Virus record (IMG/VR): IMGVR_UViG_3300042545_001684
Location: 1 to 43,619 of that record
Strand: one strand, 5' to 3'
DNA length: 43,619 bases
Source of the DNA: a virus
Below, piece after piece: positions 1 to 5,995 of the stretch. The notes beneath the pieces were generated by a model, which did no database searches, was not told the origin of the DNA, and saw only the letters and a program-made list of their open reading frames with translations. The position numbers and the translations under genes are program-made. Positions within the stretch are counted from its first letter, which is position 1. The number at the start of each line of letters is the position of its first letter.

Positions 1-4
1 TTAT

Positions 5-91
5 ATGAATACAGAAAAAGCTGAAAAAGGCGTTAAATATTTATTTATCTTTGTTGTTGCTACTGTTCTTGTTACACTTATATTTGCTTGA
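5..91 (+). CDS. 28-aa single-pass membrane microprotein
   Basis: A complete 28-codon reading frame from ATG to TGA. It has a short polar N-terminus (MNTEKAEKGVKY) and then about 17 hydrophobic residues that would form one membrane helix. The stop codon overlaps the -35 box of the next promoter. I do not recognise a family. Similar tiny membrane proteins recur in the window (871-960, 30835-30957), which supports a real gene. Its own promoter would lie left of the window. Confidence 0.5.
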   Translation: MNTEKAEKGVKYLFIFVVATVLVTLIFA

Positions 92-116
92 CATACCCTG
101 CAAAATTGGATATACT
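88..116 (+). promoter_or_regulatory. Sigma-70-type promoter for leaderless gene at 123
   Basis: TTGACA at 88-93, a 17-base spacer, TATACT at 111-116, then 6 bases before the ATG at 123. The predicted transcription start falls on or next to the A of the ATG, so the mRNA would lack a leader. Confidence 0.8.
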
Positions 117-122
117 GGATAT

Positions 123-284
123 ATGAGCCTAGACGACATAATGCTAAAGAAAGAAATATCAGAGCTGTTGGCCAAAGAGTCTTATCGTATTTGGGATAGT
201 GCCAAAGTGATTAAGAACCAAGACTATCATGATGGTTTGGTTAAGGGTCTTAAGATGGCTTCTGAGTTTGTAGCCAAGCTATGA
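123..284 (+). CDS. 53-aa hypothetical protein, leaderless
   Basis: I start the gene at the internal ATG (MSLDDIMLKK...). A consensus promoter sits just upstream of it, so a longer frame from base 51 would be split by that promoter. The product is charged and probably helical and soluble, with no recognised domain. Its stop overlaps the next start (ATGA), which indicates translational coupling in a small-gene operon running to about 1081. Confidence 0.6.
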   Translation: MSLDDIMLKKEISELLAKESYRIWDSAKVIKNQDYHDGLVKGLKMASEFVAKL

Positions 285-571
285 AAAAAGAAATTAATTG
301 GTCTAAAGAATTAGCCAATGCCAAAAAACAACTTCATAAAAACAAATCAGCAATTGAGGCTACCCCTATGGGCACACCAGCATCTTGGTCTAGACCAGAT
401 CATAATAAACCTCTAATTGCCCCAGATCCAACTGCTCCTGAAACAAAGATTGTGGGTCGCAGGCTAAATAAGAAACAACGCAAAGCACACAACAAAGTAT
501 TTGTTCCACAACAAAAAGCAAAGTCTAAACGAGACAGTGAAACAGGCGGATTGCCTGTGGTTAAAAAATGA
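281..571 (+). CDS. Basic 96-aa hypothetical protein
   Basis: The start overlaps the previous stop as ATGA. The protein is rich in Lys/Arg with a Pro-rich middle (residues 28-54) and a basic C-terminal half, so it is probably disordered and could bind nucleic acid. That is inference from composition. No family is recognised. It ends in an ATGA overlap with the next gene. Confidence 0.6.
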   Translation: MKKEINWSKELANAKKQLHKNKSAIEATPMGTPASWSRPDHNKPLIAPDPTAPETKIVGRRLNKKQRKAHNKVFVPQQKAKSKRDSETGGLPVVKK

Positions 572-774
572 TGAACATGGAAATACCAGACCCATTTGCT
601 ACTTTTGTGGCGCATAAGTATAATGGTTACAAGGGTATGGTTCGTGATTTCTTTACTGGGGAGTGGTCTATGTCTTGCTTATCTTGTAATGAGCCATTGT
701 CTGCTCCATCCCGCAAAATTATGATTAAGATTAGGTTATTCCATACCAGAAATGAGTGCCTAGGTGGATACTAA
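568..774 (+). CDS. 68-aa hypothetical protein with a CxxC
   Basis: Starts in an ATGATG overlapping the previous stop; the first or second ATG could be used. It contains one CLSC motif near residues 37-40 and a further Cys near the C-terminus, a possible half zinc site. No family is recognised. It belongs to the run of small overlapping genes at the left end. Confidence 0.55.
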   Translation: MMNMEIPDPFATFVAHKYNGYKGMVRDFFTGEWSMSCLSCNEPLSAPSRKIMIKIRLFHTRNECLGGY

Positions 775-871
775 TTGTTGTACAATATCTAAAGATGATG
801 ACTCATTCTGGGATACTCATCAAACCATGAGTGATGGACACATATGGTGTACTAATGGAAAGGATAGATAA
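764..871 (+). CDS. 35-aa Cys-containing microprotein
   Basis: Possible gene starting at GTG, overlapping the preceding gene by 11 bases and the following ATG by one base (TAATG). The product has a CC pair near the N-terminus, a Trp/His-rich middle and a third Cys. The tight packing on both sides is the main argument for it. An in-frame ATG 21 codons later would give only 14 residues. Function unknown. Confidence 0.35.
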   Translation: MDTNCCTISKDDDSFWDTHQTMSDGHIWCTNGKDR

Positions 872-960
872 TGATTAATGTTTTATTTCTTATTCCCGCA
901 TTTATTATGGGATATGTTGCTTGCTATGTTGCAATGACATATAAGGTTAACCAAGATTAA
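871..960 (+). CDS. 29-aa single-pass membrane microprotein
   Basis: ATG overlaps the previous TAA and is preceded by AAAGGA at good Shine-Dalgarno distance. The product is almost entirely one hydrophobic helix (residues 2-21, with GYVACYV inside) and a short polar tail. No family is recognised. It could affect the host membrane, but nothing in the sequence shows that. Confidence 0.5.
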   Translation: MINVLFLIPAFIMGYVACYVAMTYKVNQD

Positions 961-979
961 AGAGCCAAAGATTACCCAG

Positions 980-1081
980 ATGGATTGGCGTAGCTTAGGC
1001 TATTGGCCTGTGTGGAAAGATGGCAAAAAGGTATGGGTGCCTAAAGATAAAGTAACAGATGGTGCATCGTTAGATGCATAG
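980..1081 (+). CDS. 33-aa hypothetical protein
   Basis: Short frame starting at ATG (MDWRSLGYWPVW...) with four Trp residues and several Lys/Asp. The alternating aromatic and charged pattern suggests a small beta-hairpin fold. No upstream ATG exists in frame, and no Shine-Dalgarno is obvious. Low certainty; function unknown. Confidence 0.35.
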   Translation: MDWRSLGYWPVWKDGKKVWVPKDKVTDGASLDA

Positions 1082-1124
1082 GGCTGTTTTAGTATCTCTA
1101 TACGGCGCCGAACTTAAAAACCTA

Positions 1125-1133
1125 TGTTAGAAT
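1125..1133 (+). promoter_or_regulatory. Extended -10 element before leaderless gene at 1140
   Basis: TGT then TAGAAT (1128-1133), ending 6 bases before the ATG at 1140. No convincing -35 box was found, so the extended TGn probably compensates. This is the same spacing as at the other leaderless genes. Confidence 0.55.
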
Positions 1134-1139
1134 ACACCA

Positions 1140-1265
1140 ATGGGAACTTTTGAATCATCATACTATAAATATCATCCATATAAGGTAGCTTGCAATTTAT
1201 GCCTTCGCCTTTATGTAAAACCATCAGATGACCCATTTGTTTGCTTGGACTGCTTAAAATCCTAA
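1140..1265 (+). CDS. 41-aa zinc-ribbon protein, leaderless
   Basis: Contains CNLC at residues 18-21 and CLDC at 35-38, the spacing of a four-Cys zinc ribbon. Such mini-ribbons often bind nucleic acid or protein, but the target cannot be read from the sequence. The start is fixed by the -10 hexamer six bases upstream; there is no Shine-Dalgarno. Confidence 0.6.
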   Translation: MGTFESSYYKYHPYKVACNLCLRLYVKPSDDPFVCLDCLKS

Positions 1266-1267
1266 TA

Positions 1268-1276
1268 TGATATAAT
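1268..1276 (+). promoter_or_regulatory. Extended -10 (TGATATAAT) for leaderless gene at 1283
   Basis: A perfect TATAAT (1271-1276) preceded by TGA and ending 6 bases before the ATG at 1283. A -35 box is weak or absent. Confidence 0.65.
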
Positions 1277-1282
1277 CAATAT

Positions 1283-1387
1283 ATGAAGTGTTTTTACTGT
1301 AAAAGAGAAGCTACGCATAACGATATGCATGGTGTAGATCTTATTTCTGTTTGCTCAAAACATCTTACAATGGGACTATCCTCGTAA
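1283..1387 (+). CDS. 34-aa zinc-binding microprotein, leaderless
   Basis: Begins MKCFYCKREA and has C24 and H27 further on, a CxxC...CxxH pattern suited to one zinc ion. The layout resembles a shortened form of the actinobacterial-type zinc protein at 19417-19629. The start is set by the extended -10 upstream. No enzyme function is implied. Confidence 0.55.
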   Translation: MKCFYCKREATHNDMHGVDLISVCSKHLTMGLSS

Positions 1388-1392
1388 ATAAT

Positions 1393-1515
1393 ATGTGTGA
1401 AACCATTAAACCCTCATCCTGGGATCAAGGTGGTATTCTTAGGGATATCTTTACTATTACTAGGACTGTAGATAATGCAGTTGATTCTGTACTTGACTCA
1501 CCCGCTAAAATGTGA
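1393..1515 (+). CDS. 40-aa hypothetical protein
   Basis: Begins only 5 bases after the previous stop and ends just before the -10 box of the sulfotransferase gene. The product (MCETIKPSSW...) has an amphipathic C-terminal half and no recognised motif. The promoter for 1528 lies inside its 3' end. Assigned mainly because it fills the gap with an intact frame. Confidence 0.35.
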   Translation: MCETIKPSSWDQGGILRDIFTITRTVDNAVDSVLDSPAKM

Positions 1516-1521
1516 GACAAT
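1493..1521 (+). promoter_or_regulatory. Promoter for leaderless sulfotransferase gene
   Basis: TTGACT (1493-1498), a 17-base spacer and GACAAT (1516-1521) with TGA just before it. The box ends 6 bases before the ATG at 1528. Confidence 0.75.
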
Positions 1522-1527
1522 AGTAAG

Positions 1528-2106
1528 ATGAATCAAATAATATATAACTCTTTTCCAAGATCAGGTAATGTTTATTCAGGGTTGTTGTCAAACTATTTTT
1601 TTGATTCAATGTATGCAACTGTTCACATACCAGAAATTTTTAGCGTTAAAGAATTAGATACTGTAACAATTTTTAGAAAGCCAGAGGATGCTATATCTTC
1701 TCTAATTAATAAACAGCTTCAGCCATCAGTTAAAGTTGATATGCAAACAATAAGCAGTGTGGTTATTTCAAACTGTAACCTATATAGATCCTATATAGAT
1801 TATGCTAAGACAAACAAAGAAATAATATATATTGGTAAGTTTGAAGATTTAATTACAAATACTGTTAATCATTTTGAAAACATTGCTAAAAAATTTGATA
1901 GAAAACTTAGCCTAGATTACGAATCTAAATTTAAAAATGCTCAATTTTCAGGAAAACTATGGGAAGATAAGTATGATGGTCATATTCAAAGAGATAAAGA
2001 TGAAGTTAGACTTGACATAGAAGAAAAAGTTGGATCACTAAGCATCATAAAAGAATTAAATAAAGAATATGAAGAGTTTATCTTTGAGCACAAAACAAAA
2101 ATATAA
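1528..2106 (+). CDS. P-loop sulfotransferase family protein (192 aa)
   Basis: Residues 8-14 read SFPRSGN, the 5'-phosphosulfate loop of PAPS-dependent sulfotransferases. FRKPEDAIS at 49-57 matches the position of the 3'-phosphate motif (usually RDPRDVxxS). The family moves sulfate from PAPS to hydroxyl or amine groups on sugars, lipids or small molecules. At 192 aa it is somewhat short, and the conserved Asp after the Arg is Lys here. It overlaps the next sulfotransferase gene by 38 bases. The substrate is unknown; nearby halogenase and glycosyltransferase genes suggest tailoring of a glycan or small metabolite. Confidence 0.7.
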   Translation: MNQIIYNSFPRSGNVYSGLLSNYFFDSMYATVHIPEIFSVKELDTVTIFRKPEDAISSLINKQLQPSVKVDMQTISSVVISNCNLYRSYIDYAKTNKEIIYIGKFEDLITNTVNHFENIAKKFDRKLSLDYESKFKNAQFSGKLWEDKYDGHIQRDKDEVRLDIEEKVGSLSIIKELNKEYEEFIFEHKTKI

Positions 2107-2779
2107 TAAGATTTATTTTATGCACATACATAAAACTGGTGGAAGACATATTATTTCAACAGTAAGAGATGCAATGCTTGAAACATTAAACGAAAATGAT
2201 ATAAAAATTATTAAACGGCCAAATACACATGGTGGATGGCATTCAGAGGTAGATGAACAAACTTATGTCTTTACAGTTTTAAGAGATCCAGTAGAGCAGG
2301 CAGTAAGTCTTTATGCCCATCAAATATCTTTAAATAAAATGGGAGACATAAAAGAAGAATACGATAAAAGTAAACTAACAAAAGAACATTTTTTTATTTG
2401 GTTACAAGAAAAAGATCTATATCCAAATTTTCAAGCAAAACATTTTCTAGGCGATGAACTTTACTTTGTAAGAGATCATCCACAAAACATGTTTCATGTT
2501 CAGCTAAACTTTGACGAAAAGTTTTTAGAAGCAAGGAAAAATAGAGTTAATTTATTTTTAAACAATAACAATATTGATGGAAGATCTATTGAAATACAAG
2601 AAAAAATATTTTTAGATTTAGGAATTAAAGGAACTCCAAAGGCTGTAGAAAGCAAAAAACCATCAGTAAATCCAGAATCAAAAATATTGTATGATACGTT
2701 AACTGAAGAAGAAAGAGATTTTGTTAGAAAATATAGCCCAATTGACGATTATCTTTACAAAAATGTAAAATATTTTTAA
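2069..2779 (+). CDS. Second sulfotransferase family protein (236 aa)
   Basis: HIHKTGG at residues 19-25 is the 5'-phosphosulfate loop typical of carbohydrate sulfotransferases. VLRDPVEQAVSLY (70-82) is a clear 3'-phosphate motif with R72 and S80. The length suits the small bacterial/viral members. The start is uncertain: ATG 2069 overlaps the previous gene, while ATG 2120 would begin right at the loop and remove the first beta strand, so 2069 is preferred. It differs clearly from its neighbour, so this is not a recent duplication. Substrate unknown. Confidence 0.75.
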   Translation: MKSLSLSTKQKYNKIYFMHIHKTGGRHIISTVRDAMLETLNENDIKIIKRPNTHGGWHSEVDEQTYVFTVLRDPVEQAVSLYAHQISLNKMGDIKEEYDKSKLTKEHFFIWLQEKDLYPNFQAKHFLGDELYFVRDHPQNMFHVQLNFDEKFLEARKNRVNLFLNNNNIDGRSIEIQEKIFLDLGIKGTPKAVESKKPSVNPESKILYDTLTEEERDFVRKYSPIDDYLYKNVKYF

Positions 2780-2821
2780 AATATGCTGAAAATACAATCT
2801 GTTTATTACATGCTCAAGTAA

Positions 2822-2830
2822 TGATACAAT
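2822..2830 (+). promoter_or_regulatory. Extended -10 (TGATACAAT) for leaderless gene at 2837
   Basis: TACAAT at 2825-2830 preceded by TGA and ending 6 bases before the ATG at 2837. The -35 region is poor. It would drive the conserved-protein/halogenase pair. Confidence 0.65.
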
Positions 2831-2836
2831 ATATAT

Positions 2837-3538
2837 ATGTTTAAAAAAAAACCAATATTGCAGTATGAATCTTATTTAGAATTTTACCCAAACATAGTAG
2901 AGCCAGCAAAAGGACATGTACCAAAATGGTATAAAGAAATAGATTTATGGAAAAACAATGAGGTTTTTTCTATTGAGACAAGGTTTAATAAGACCGTAAA
3001 GCATTGCACATCTTTGTTAGACTCTTTAACAATTGGATACATGCTTGTTCTTCCTTATGACTTTTATGTAAAAAACAACAATGGTATTCCTTATATTGCC
3101 TGCAAAGGAAATGATGCATTTACACCAAAAGCACAAATTCAAGATGATTATCCAAGCTTAGTTCCTGAAGGACACAATCCCTTAATGTTTACCTGGAAAT
3201 TTTCTGCTGCAATATCTATTCCACTTGGCTATAGTTTTTTATTAACGCATCCAATTAATAGACACGAGCTTCCATTTACAACAGTAAGTGGAGTGGTTGA
3301 CGGTGGTTTTGTAACAAACCCAATAGGAAGTCTTCCATTTTATATTAAAGATGGTTTTGAAGGAGTTATTCCACAAGGAACTCCAATTGCACAAATAATT
3401 CCATTTCGTCAAGAAAATTGGTCATCTAAAATAGCTAATGGATTAGTCAACATAGGGAAAAAACACGGAGAGCAAAGTAAAGCTGTTTTGTCTGGTTGGT
3501 ATAAAAAAACATTTTGGACAAGAAAAAATTATAATTAA
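2837..3538 (+). CDS. Conserved phage protein paired with halogenase (233 aa)
   Basis: Function unknown. The N-terminal GHVPKWYKEI, the following KTVKHCTSLLDSLTIGY and a late PQGTPIAQIIPF resemble, from memory, a family common in marine cyanophages (DUF6065-like). The late segment also recalls the beta-barrel edge of dUTPase/dCTP-deaminase folds, but no catalytic set is evident. It sits 15 bases upstream of the halogenase under a leaderless promoter, so the two are probably co-transcribed. It could present or modify the halogenase substrate; this is inference from position only. Confidence 0.5.
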   Translation: MFKKKPILQYESYLEFYPNIVEPAKGHVPKWYKEIDLWKNNEVFSIETRFNKTVKHCTSLLDSLTIGYMLVLPYDFYVKNNNGIPYIACKGNDAFTPKAQIQDDYPSLVPEGHNPLMFTWKFSAAISIPLGYSFLLTHPINRHELPFTTVSGVVDGGFVTNPIGSLPFYIKDGFEGVIPQGTPIAQIIPFRQENWSSKIANGLVNIGKKHGEQSKAVLSGWYKKTFWTRKNYN

Positions 3539-3553
3539 AGTTAGGATCTTTTT

Positions 3554-5053
3554 GTGAAAATTGCAGTTATTGGAGGAGGGTCCGCTGGATATCTTTCTGC
3601 TCTTTTATTTAAGAAACAGTATCCAGATTACGAAATTACTGTGATTGATAGTAGCAAGATAGGAATTTTAGGGGCTGGAGAAGGCACTACTCCATTATTT
3701 CATGATACATTAATAGACCTTGGTATATCAATAGAAGACTTTGTAGAGCAAACAAAGGCAACAGTTAAAAATGGAATTAAGTTTATAAAATGGGGAACAA
3801 ACAAAGATTTTTATTTCCATGCTTTTCACAAAGAAGAAATAGAAAATATATACTTAAAGCATAAAAGCAAAGACGAGTCAATTAGTAACAAATTAGTAAC
3901 TGAAGCAAAAAAAGAAGCTTTGTTTTTGTCGTATGCAGGACTAAAGGACAACAACTTAGACCCAATAAGTTTGCCAGCACAATGTAGCTATAACAACAAT
4001 GTTTATACAAAAAAACATGCGTGGCATATTGATGCAAGACTTTTGGCTATGTTTTTAAACAAACAGTCATCAGATCGTGGCATAAAGATTATTGATGGAA
4101 TTATAGACAATATAATTTTTAATGAAAGCAATGAAATAAAATCACTTTGTATAAATAATGAAATAGTTGACTTTGATTTTTTTATAGACTCTTCTGGATT
4201 TAATAGATTAATAATTGGAAATCACTATAAGTCTGAATGGATAAGTGCATCTAACAGTTTGCCATGTAATAGTGCATTGGCATTTTTTATGTATGATCAA
4301 GAACCTATGATGCATACTGAGTCTATTGCAATGAATTACGGTTGGTCTTGGAGAATTCCTCTACAGCATAGATTTGGATGTGGTTATGTTTATGATTCAA
4401 AACATATTACCAAAGAAGAAGCAATAGAAGAGGTTAAAGAAAAGTTTGGAAATAACATAGAAATAGTTAATCATTTTAGCTTTAATCCTGGTTACTACAA
4501 AACTCCATTAGTTAAAAATTGCCTATCTATTGGGCTGGCATCTTCATTTTTTGAACCACTTGAAGCAACTTCAATTCACACCTCAATACTAATGTGTAAT
4601 AGATTTATTAATGTTTATGCTGACGAATACTTTAAAGATAAAGATAAAGATATTGCAGACAAGTATAACAAAGCGATATCTAGTTTTAATGAAGATATAG
4701 TATCATTTTTGTATTTTCATTATATGACAAATAAAGAAAACACGGACTTTTGGAAGAATTTTACAACTAATAATATTGTTCCCAAAAAAACTAAAGACTA
4801 TCTAGACAAAATAAATAATAATTTTTTTACTACACCATTTATTGATAATAATAGATTTAGAATGTTTAATGTAACAAGTTGGATGACCGTATATTTTGGA
4901 AATGAGCTAAATAAAAACAATGATCTTAGTCTTTGTTTGAATGATTTGTCTAAAGAAAAATATCAAACAAGGATAAAAGAAATAAAAGAAAGCAAAATTC
5001 CAATGTCAATGAATGAATACTTATACTATATAAAAACAAGAAATAAAGTATAG
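3554..5053 (+). CDS. Flavin-dependent halogenase, tryptophan-halogenase family (499 aa)
   Basis: Residues 7-12 (GGGSAG) form the FAD-binding GxGxxG. GAGEGTTP (40-47) is the family's second FAD motif. WSWRIP at 264-269 is the diagnostic WxWxIP of flavin-dependent halogenases. K72 lies where the catalytic Lys (Lys79 in PrnA) is expected, and FEPLEATS (333-340) matches the region of the active-site Glu. These enzymes use FADH2, O2 and halide to chlorinate or brominate electron-rich substrates. Length is normal. Starts at GTG after a weak AGGA. No flavin reductase is seen nearby, so host reductase would be needed. A phage member, VirX1 of cyanophage Syn10, is known. Confidence 0.88.
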   Translation: MKIAVIGGGSAGYLSALLFKKQYPDYEITVIDSSKIGILGAGEGTTPLFHDTLIDLGISIEDFVEQTKATVKNGIKFIKWGTNKDFYFHAFHKEEIENIYLKHKSKDESISNKLVTEAKKEALFLSYAGLKDNNLDPISLPAQCSYNNNVYTKKHAWHIDARLLAMFLNKQSSDRGIKIIDGIIDNIIFNESNEIKSLCINNEIVDFDFFIDSSGFNRLIIGNHYKSEWISASNSLPCNSALAFFMYDQEPMMHTESIAMNYGWSWRIPLQHRFGCGYVYDSKHITKEEAIEEVKEKFGNNIEIVNHFSFNPGYYKTPLVKNCLSIGLASSFFEPLEATSIHTSILMCNRFINVYADEYFKDKDKDIADKYNKAISSFNEDIVSFLYFHYMTNKENTDFWKNFTTNNIVPKKTKDYLDKINNNFFTTPFIDNNRFRMFNVTSWMTVYFGNELNKNNDLSLCLNDLSKEKYQTRIKEIKESKIPMSMNEYLYYIKTRNKV

Positions 5054-5067
5054 TTATTGTTTTTGAA

Positions 5068-5096
5068 TTGACTTTGATCATTCTGTGTAGTACAAT
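5068..5096 (+). promoter_or_regulatory. Promoter for leaderless zinc-finger gene
   Basis: TTGACT (5068-5073), a 17-base spacer and TACAAT (5091-5096), ending 6 bases before the ATG at 5103. It lies wholly in the gap after the halogenase stop. Confidence 0.75.
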
Positions 5097-5102
5097 AGAT
5101 AT

Positions 5103-5381
5103 ATGATTAAACCTAAACACGAAATGTCCTATGGGCAACCAGTATGGGATATTTATGCTTGCGAAATATGTGGTTGCTTACTACTTCCAAGCACTGCAAA
5201 GTTACATGAAAAATTTCACGATGAAGAACCAATAACAAAAATAAAAAATAAAATACAAACCATAAAAAAAGAATGTCCAAAATGCAAAAAAACTATTACT
5301 TTGCCATTAGATTCAGATGGTGCTATGATTTTAGATGATTACGATGACCATATGGATTTTCATGAAGAAAGTGAGAGATAA
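5103..5381 (+). CDS. Two-zinc-finger protein (92 aa), leaderless
   Basis: CEICG with HEKFH about 14 residues later forms a C2H2-like finger in the N-terminal half. CPKC with DHMDFH forms a second in the C-terminal half, joined by a basic linker. Nucleic-acid or protein binding is likely. Its stop overlaps the next start (TAATG). No named family is recognised. Confidence 0.6.
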   Translation: MIKPKHEMSYGQPVWDIYACEICGCLLLPSTAKLHEKFHDEEPITKIKNKIQTIKKECPKCKKTITLPLDSDGAMILDDYDDHMDFHEESER

Positions 5382-5611
5382 TGTCTGATTGGACTGAAGA
5401 ACTAACAGAAGAACAAAAAAGCAACATAATGGATCTTGTTATTACTACGGTTAAAGAAATTAGACATCAAATTGATCAAGATATTTTATTTACCCAGCAA
5501 ATTTGGGAACGCAAAGGGTTTTTAAAAAGTCGTAGAACTAGAAAAGCTTTTGATGCTTGTCGCTCAATAGTTCAGGGTAAAAATGAAATATTCAATGATA
5601 CAAATGATTAA
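5381..5611 (+). CDS. 76-aa hypothetical helical protein
   Basis: Start overlaps the preceding stop. The sequence is charged and helix-prone throughout, with a basic stretch (KSRRTRK) near residues 49-55. It overlaps the next small gene by 8 bases. No domain is recognised; it is part of the small zinc-protein operon at 5103-5747. Confidence 0.5.
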   Translation: MSDWTEELTEEQKSNIMDLVITTVKEIRHQIDQDILFTQQIWERKGFLKSRRTRKAFDACRSIVQGKNEIFNDTND

Positions 5612-5747
5612 AAATATTATATTAAAGATAAAACAAAATATATGCAAACATAATTCAAAAAAAACAAGTGCATCGTGCCCATATACTAGAAAAACATATA
5701 CATACTGTTTAAGTTGTCTTAAACAAATAAGTGTAACTGATTCATAA
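5604..5747 (+). CDS. 47-aa basic zinc-ribbon-like protein
   Basis: ATG overlaps the end of the previous gene. Cysteines at residues 14, 25, 35 and 38 (the last two as CLSC) in a Lys-rich protein could bind zinc. The stop lies 6 bases before the first tRNA, so the tRNAs may be read through from this operon. Unknown function. Confidence 0.5.
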   Translation: MIKNIILKIKQNICKHNSKKTSASCPYTRKTYTYCLSCLKQISVTDS

Positions 5748-5752
5748 AACTA

Positions 5753-5826
5753 ACACCAGTAGCTTAGTTGGTTAAAGCCCCGAACTCATAATTCGGTAAT
5801 CGTGGGTTCAAGTCCTACCTGGTGTA
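5753..5826 (+). tRNA. tRNA-Met/Ile2 (CAT)
   Basis: A full cloverleaf can be drawn: acceptor ACACCAG/CTGGTGT, anticodon stem CCGAA/TTCGG around loop CTCATAA (anticodon CAT), T arm GTGGG-TTCAAGT-CCTAC, discriminator A, CCA not encoded. The first acceptor base pair is formed, so it is not an initiator type. Elongator Met and lysidine-modified Ile2 (AUA reader) cannot be separated by eye. AUA codons are frequent in this AT-rich phage, so Ile2 is attractive. Confidence 0.9.
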
Positions 5827-5844
5827 CTATATAACTAAACATAT

Positions 5845-5917
5845 TGGTCTGTAGCTCAGTTGGTAGAGCGCCGAACTGTTAATTCGGATGTCGCAGGATC
5901 GTAGCCTGCCAGACCAG
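5845..5917 (+). tRNA. tRNA-Asn (GTT)
   Basis: Acceptor TGGTCTG/CAGACCA, anticodon stem CCGAA/TTCGG (the same as in the tRNA before it), loop CTGTTAA giving anticodon GTT, discriminator G as usual for Asn. The T arm is odd: stem GCAGG/CCTGC closes loop ATCGTAG instead of the normal TTCRANN, so positions 54 and 58 appear swapped. CCA is not encoded. Confidence 0.88.
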
Positions 5918-5921
5918 CTAA

Positions 5922-5994
5922 ACCTTTATAGCTCAGGGGATAGAGCGACGGACTTCTAATCCGCAGGTCGTAGGTTCAAATCCTACTAAGGGTA
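5922..5994 (+). tRNA. tRNA-Arg (TCT)
   Basis: Acceptor ACCTTTA/TAAGGGT, anticodon stem ACGGA/TCCGC (outer pair A-C mismatched) around loop CTTCTAA with anticodon TCT, T arm GTAGG-TTCAAAT-CCTAC, discriminator A. It reads AGA, which the phage genes use heavily for Arg. It ends two bases before the stop of the converging gene at 5996. Confidence 0.9.
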
Positions 5995-5995
5995 C

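Noticed and set aside
51-122. Hydrophobic N-terminal extension of the 53-aa protein
   Set aside because: It is the out-of-frame overlap of the 28-aa membrane gene (5-91) plus the promoter at 88-116; transcription should begin at the ATG 123.
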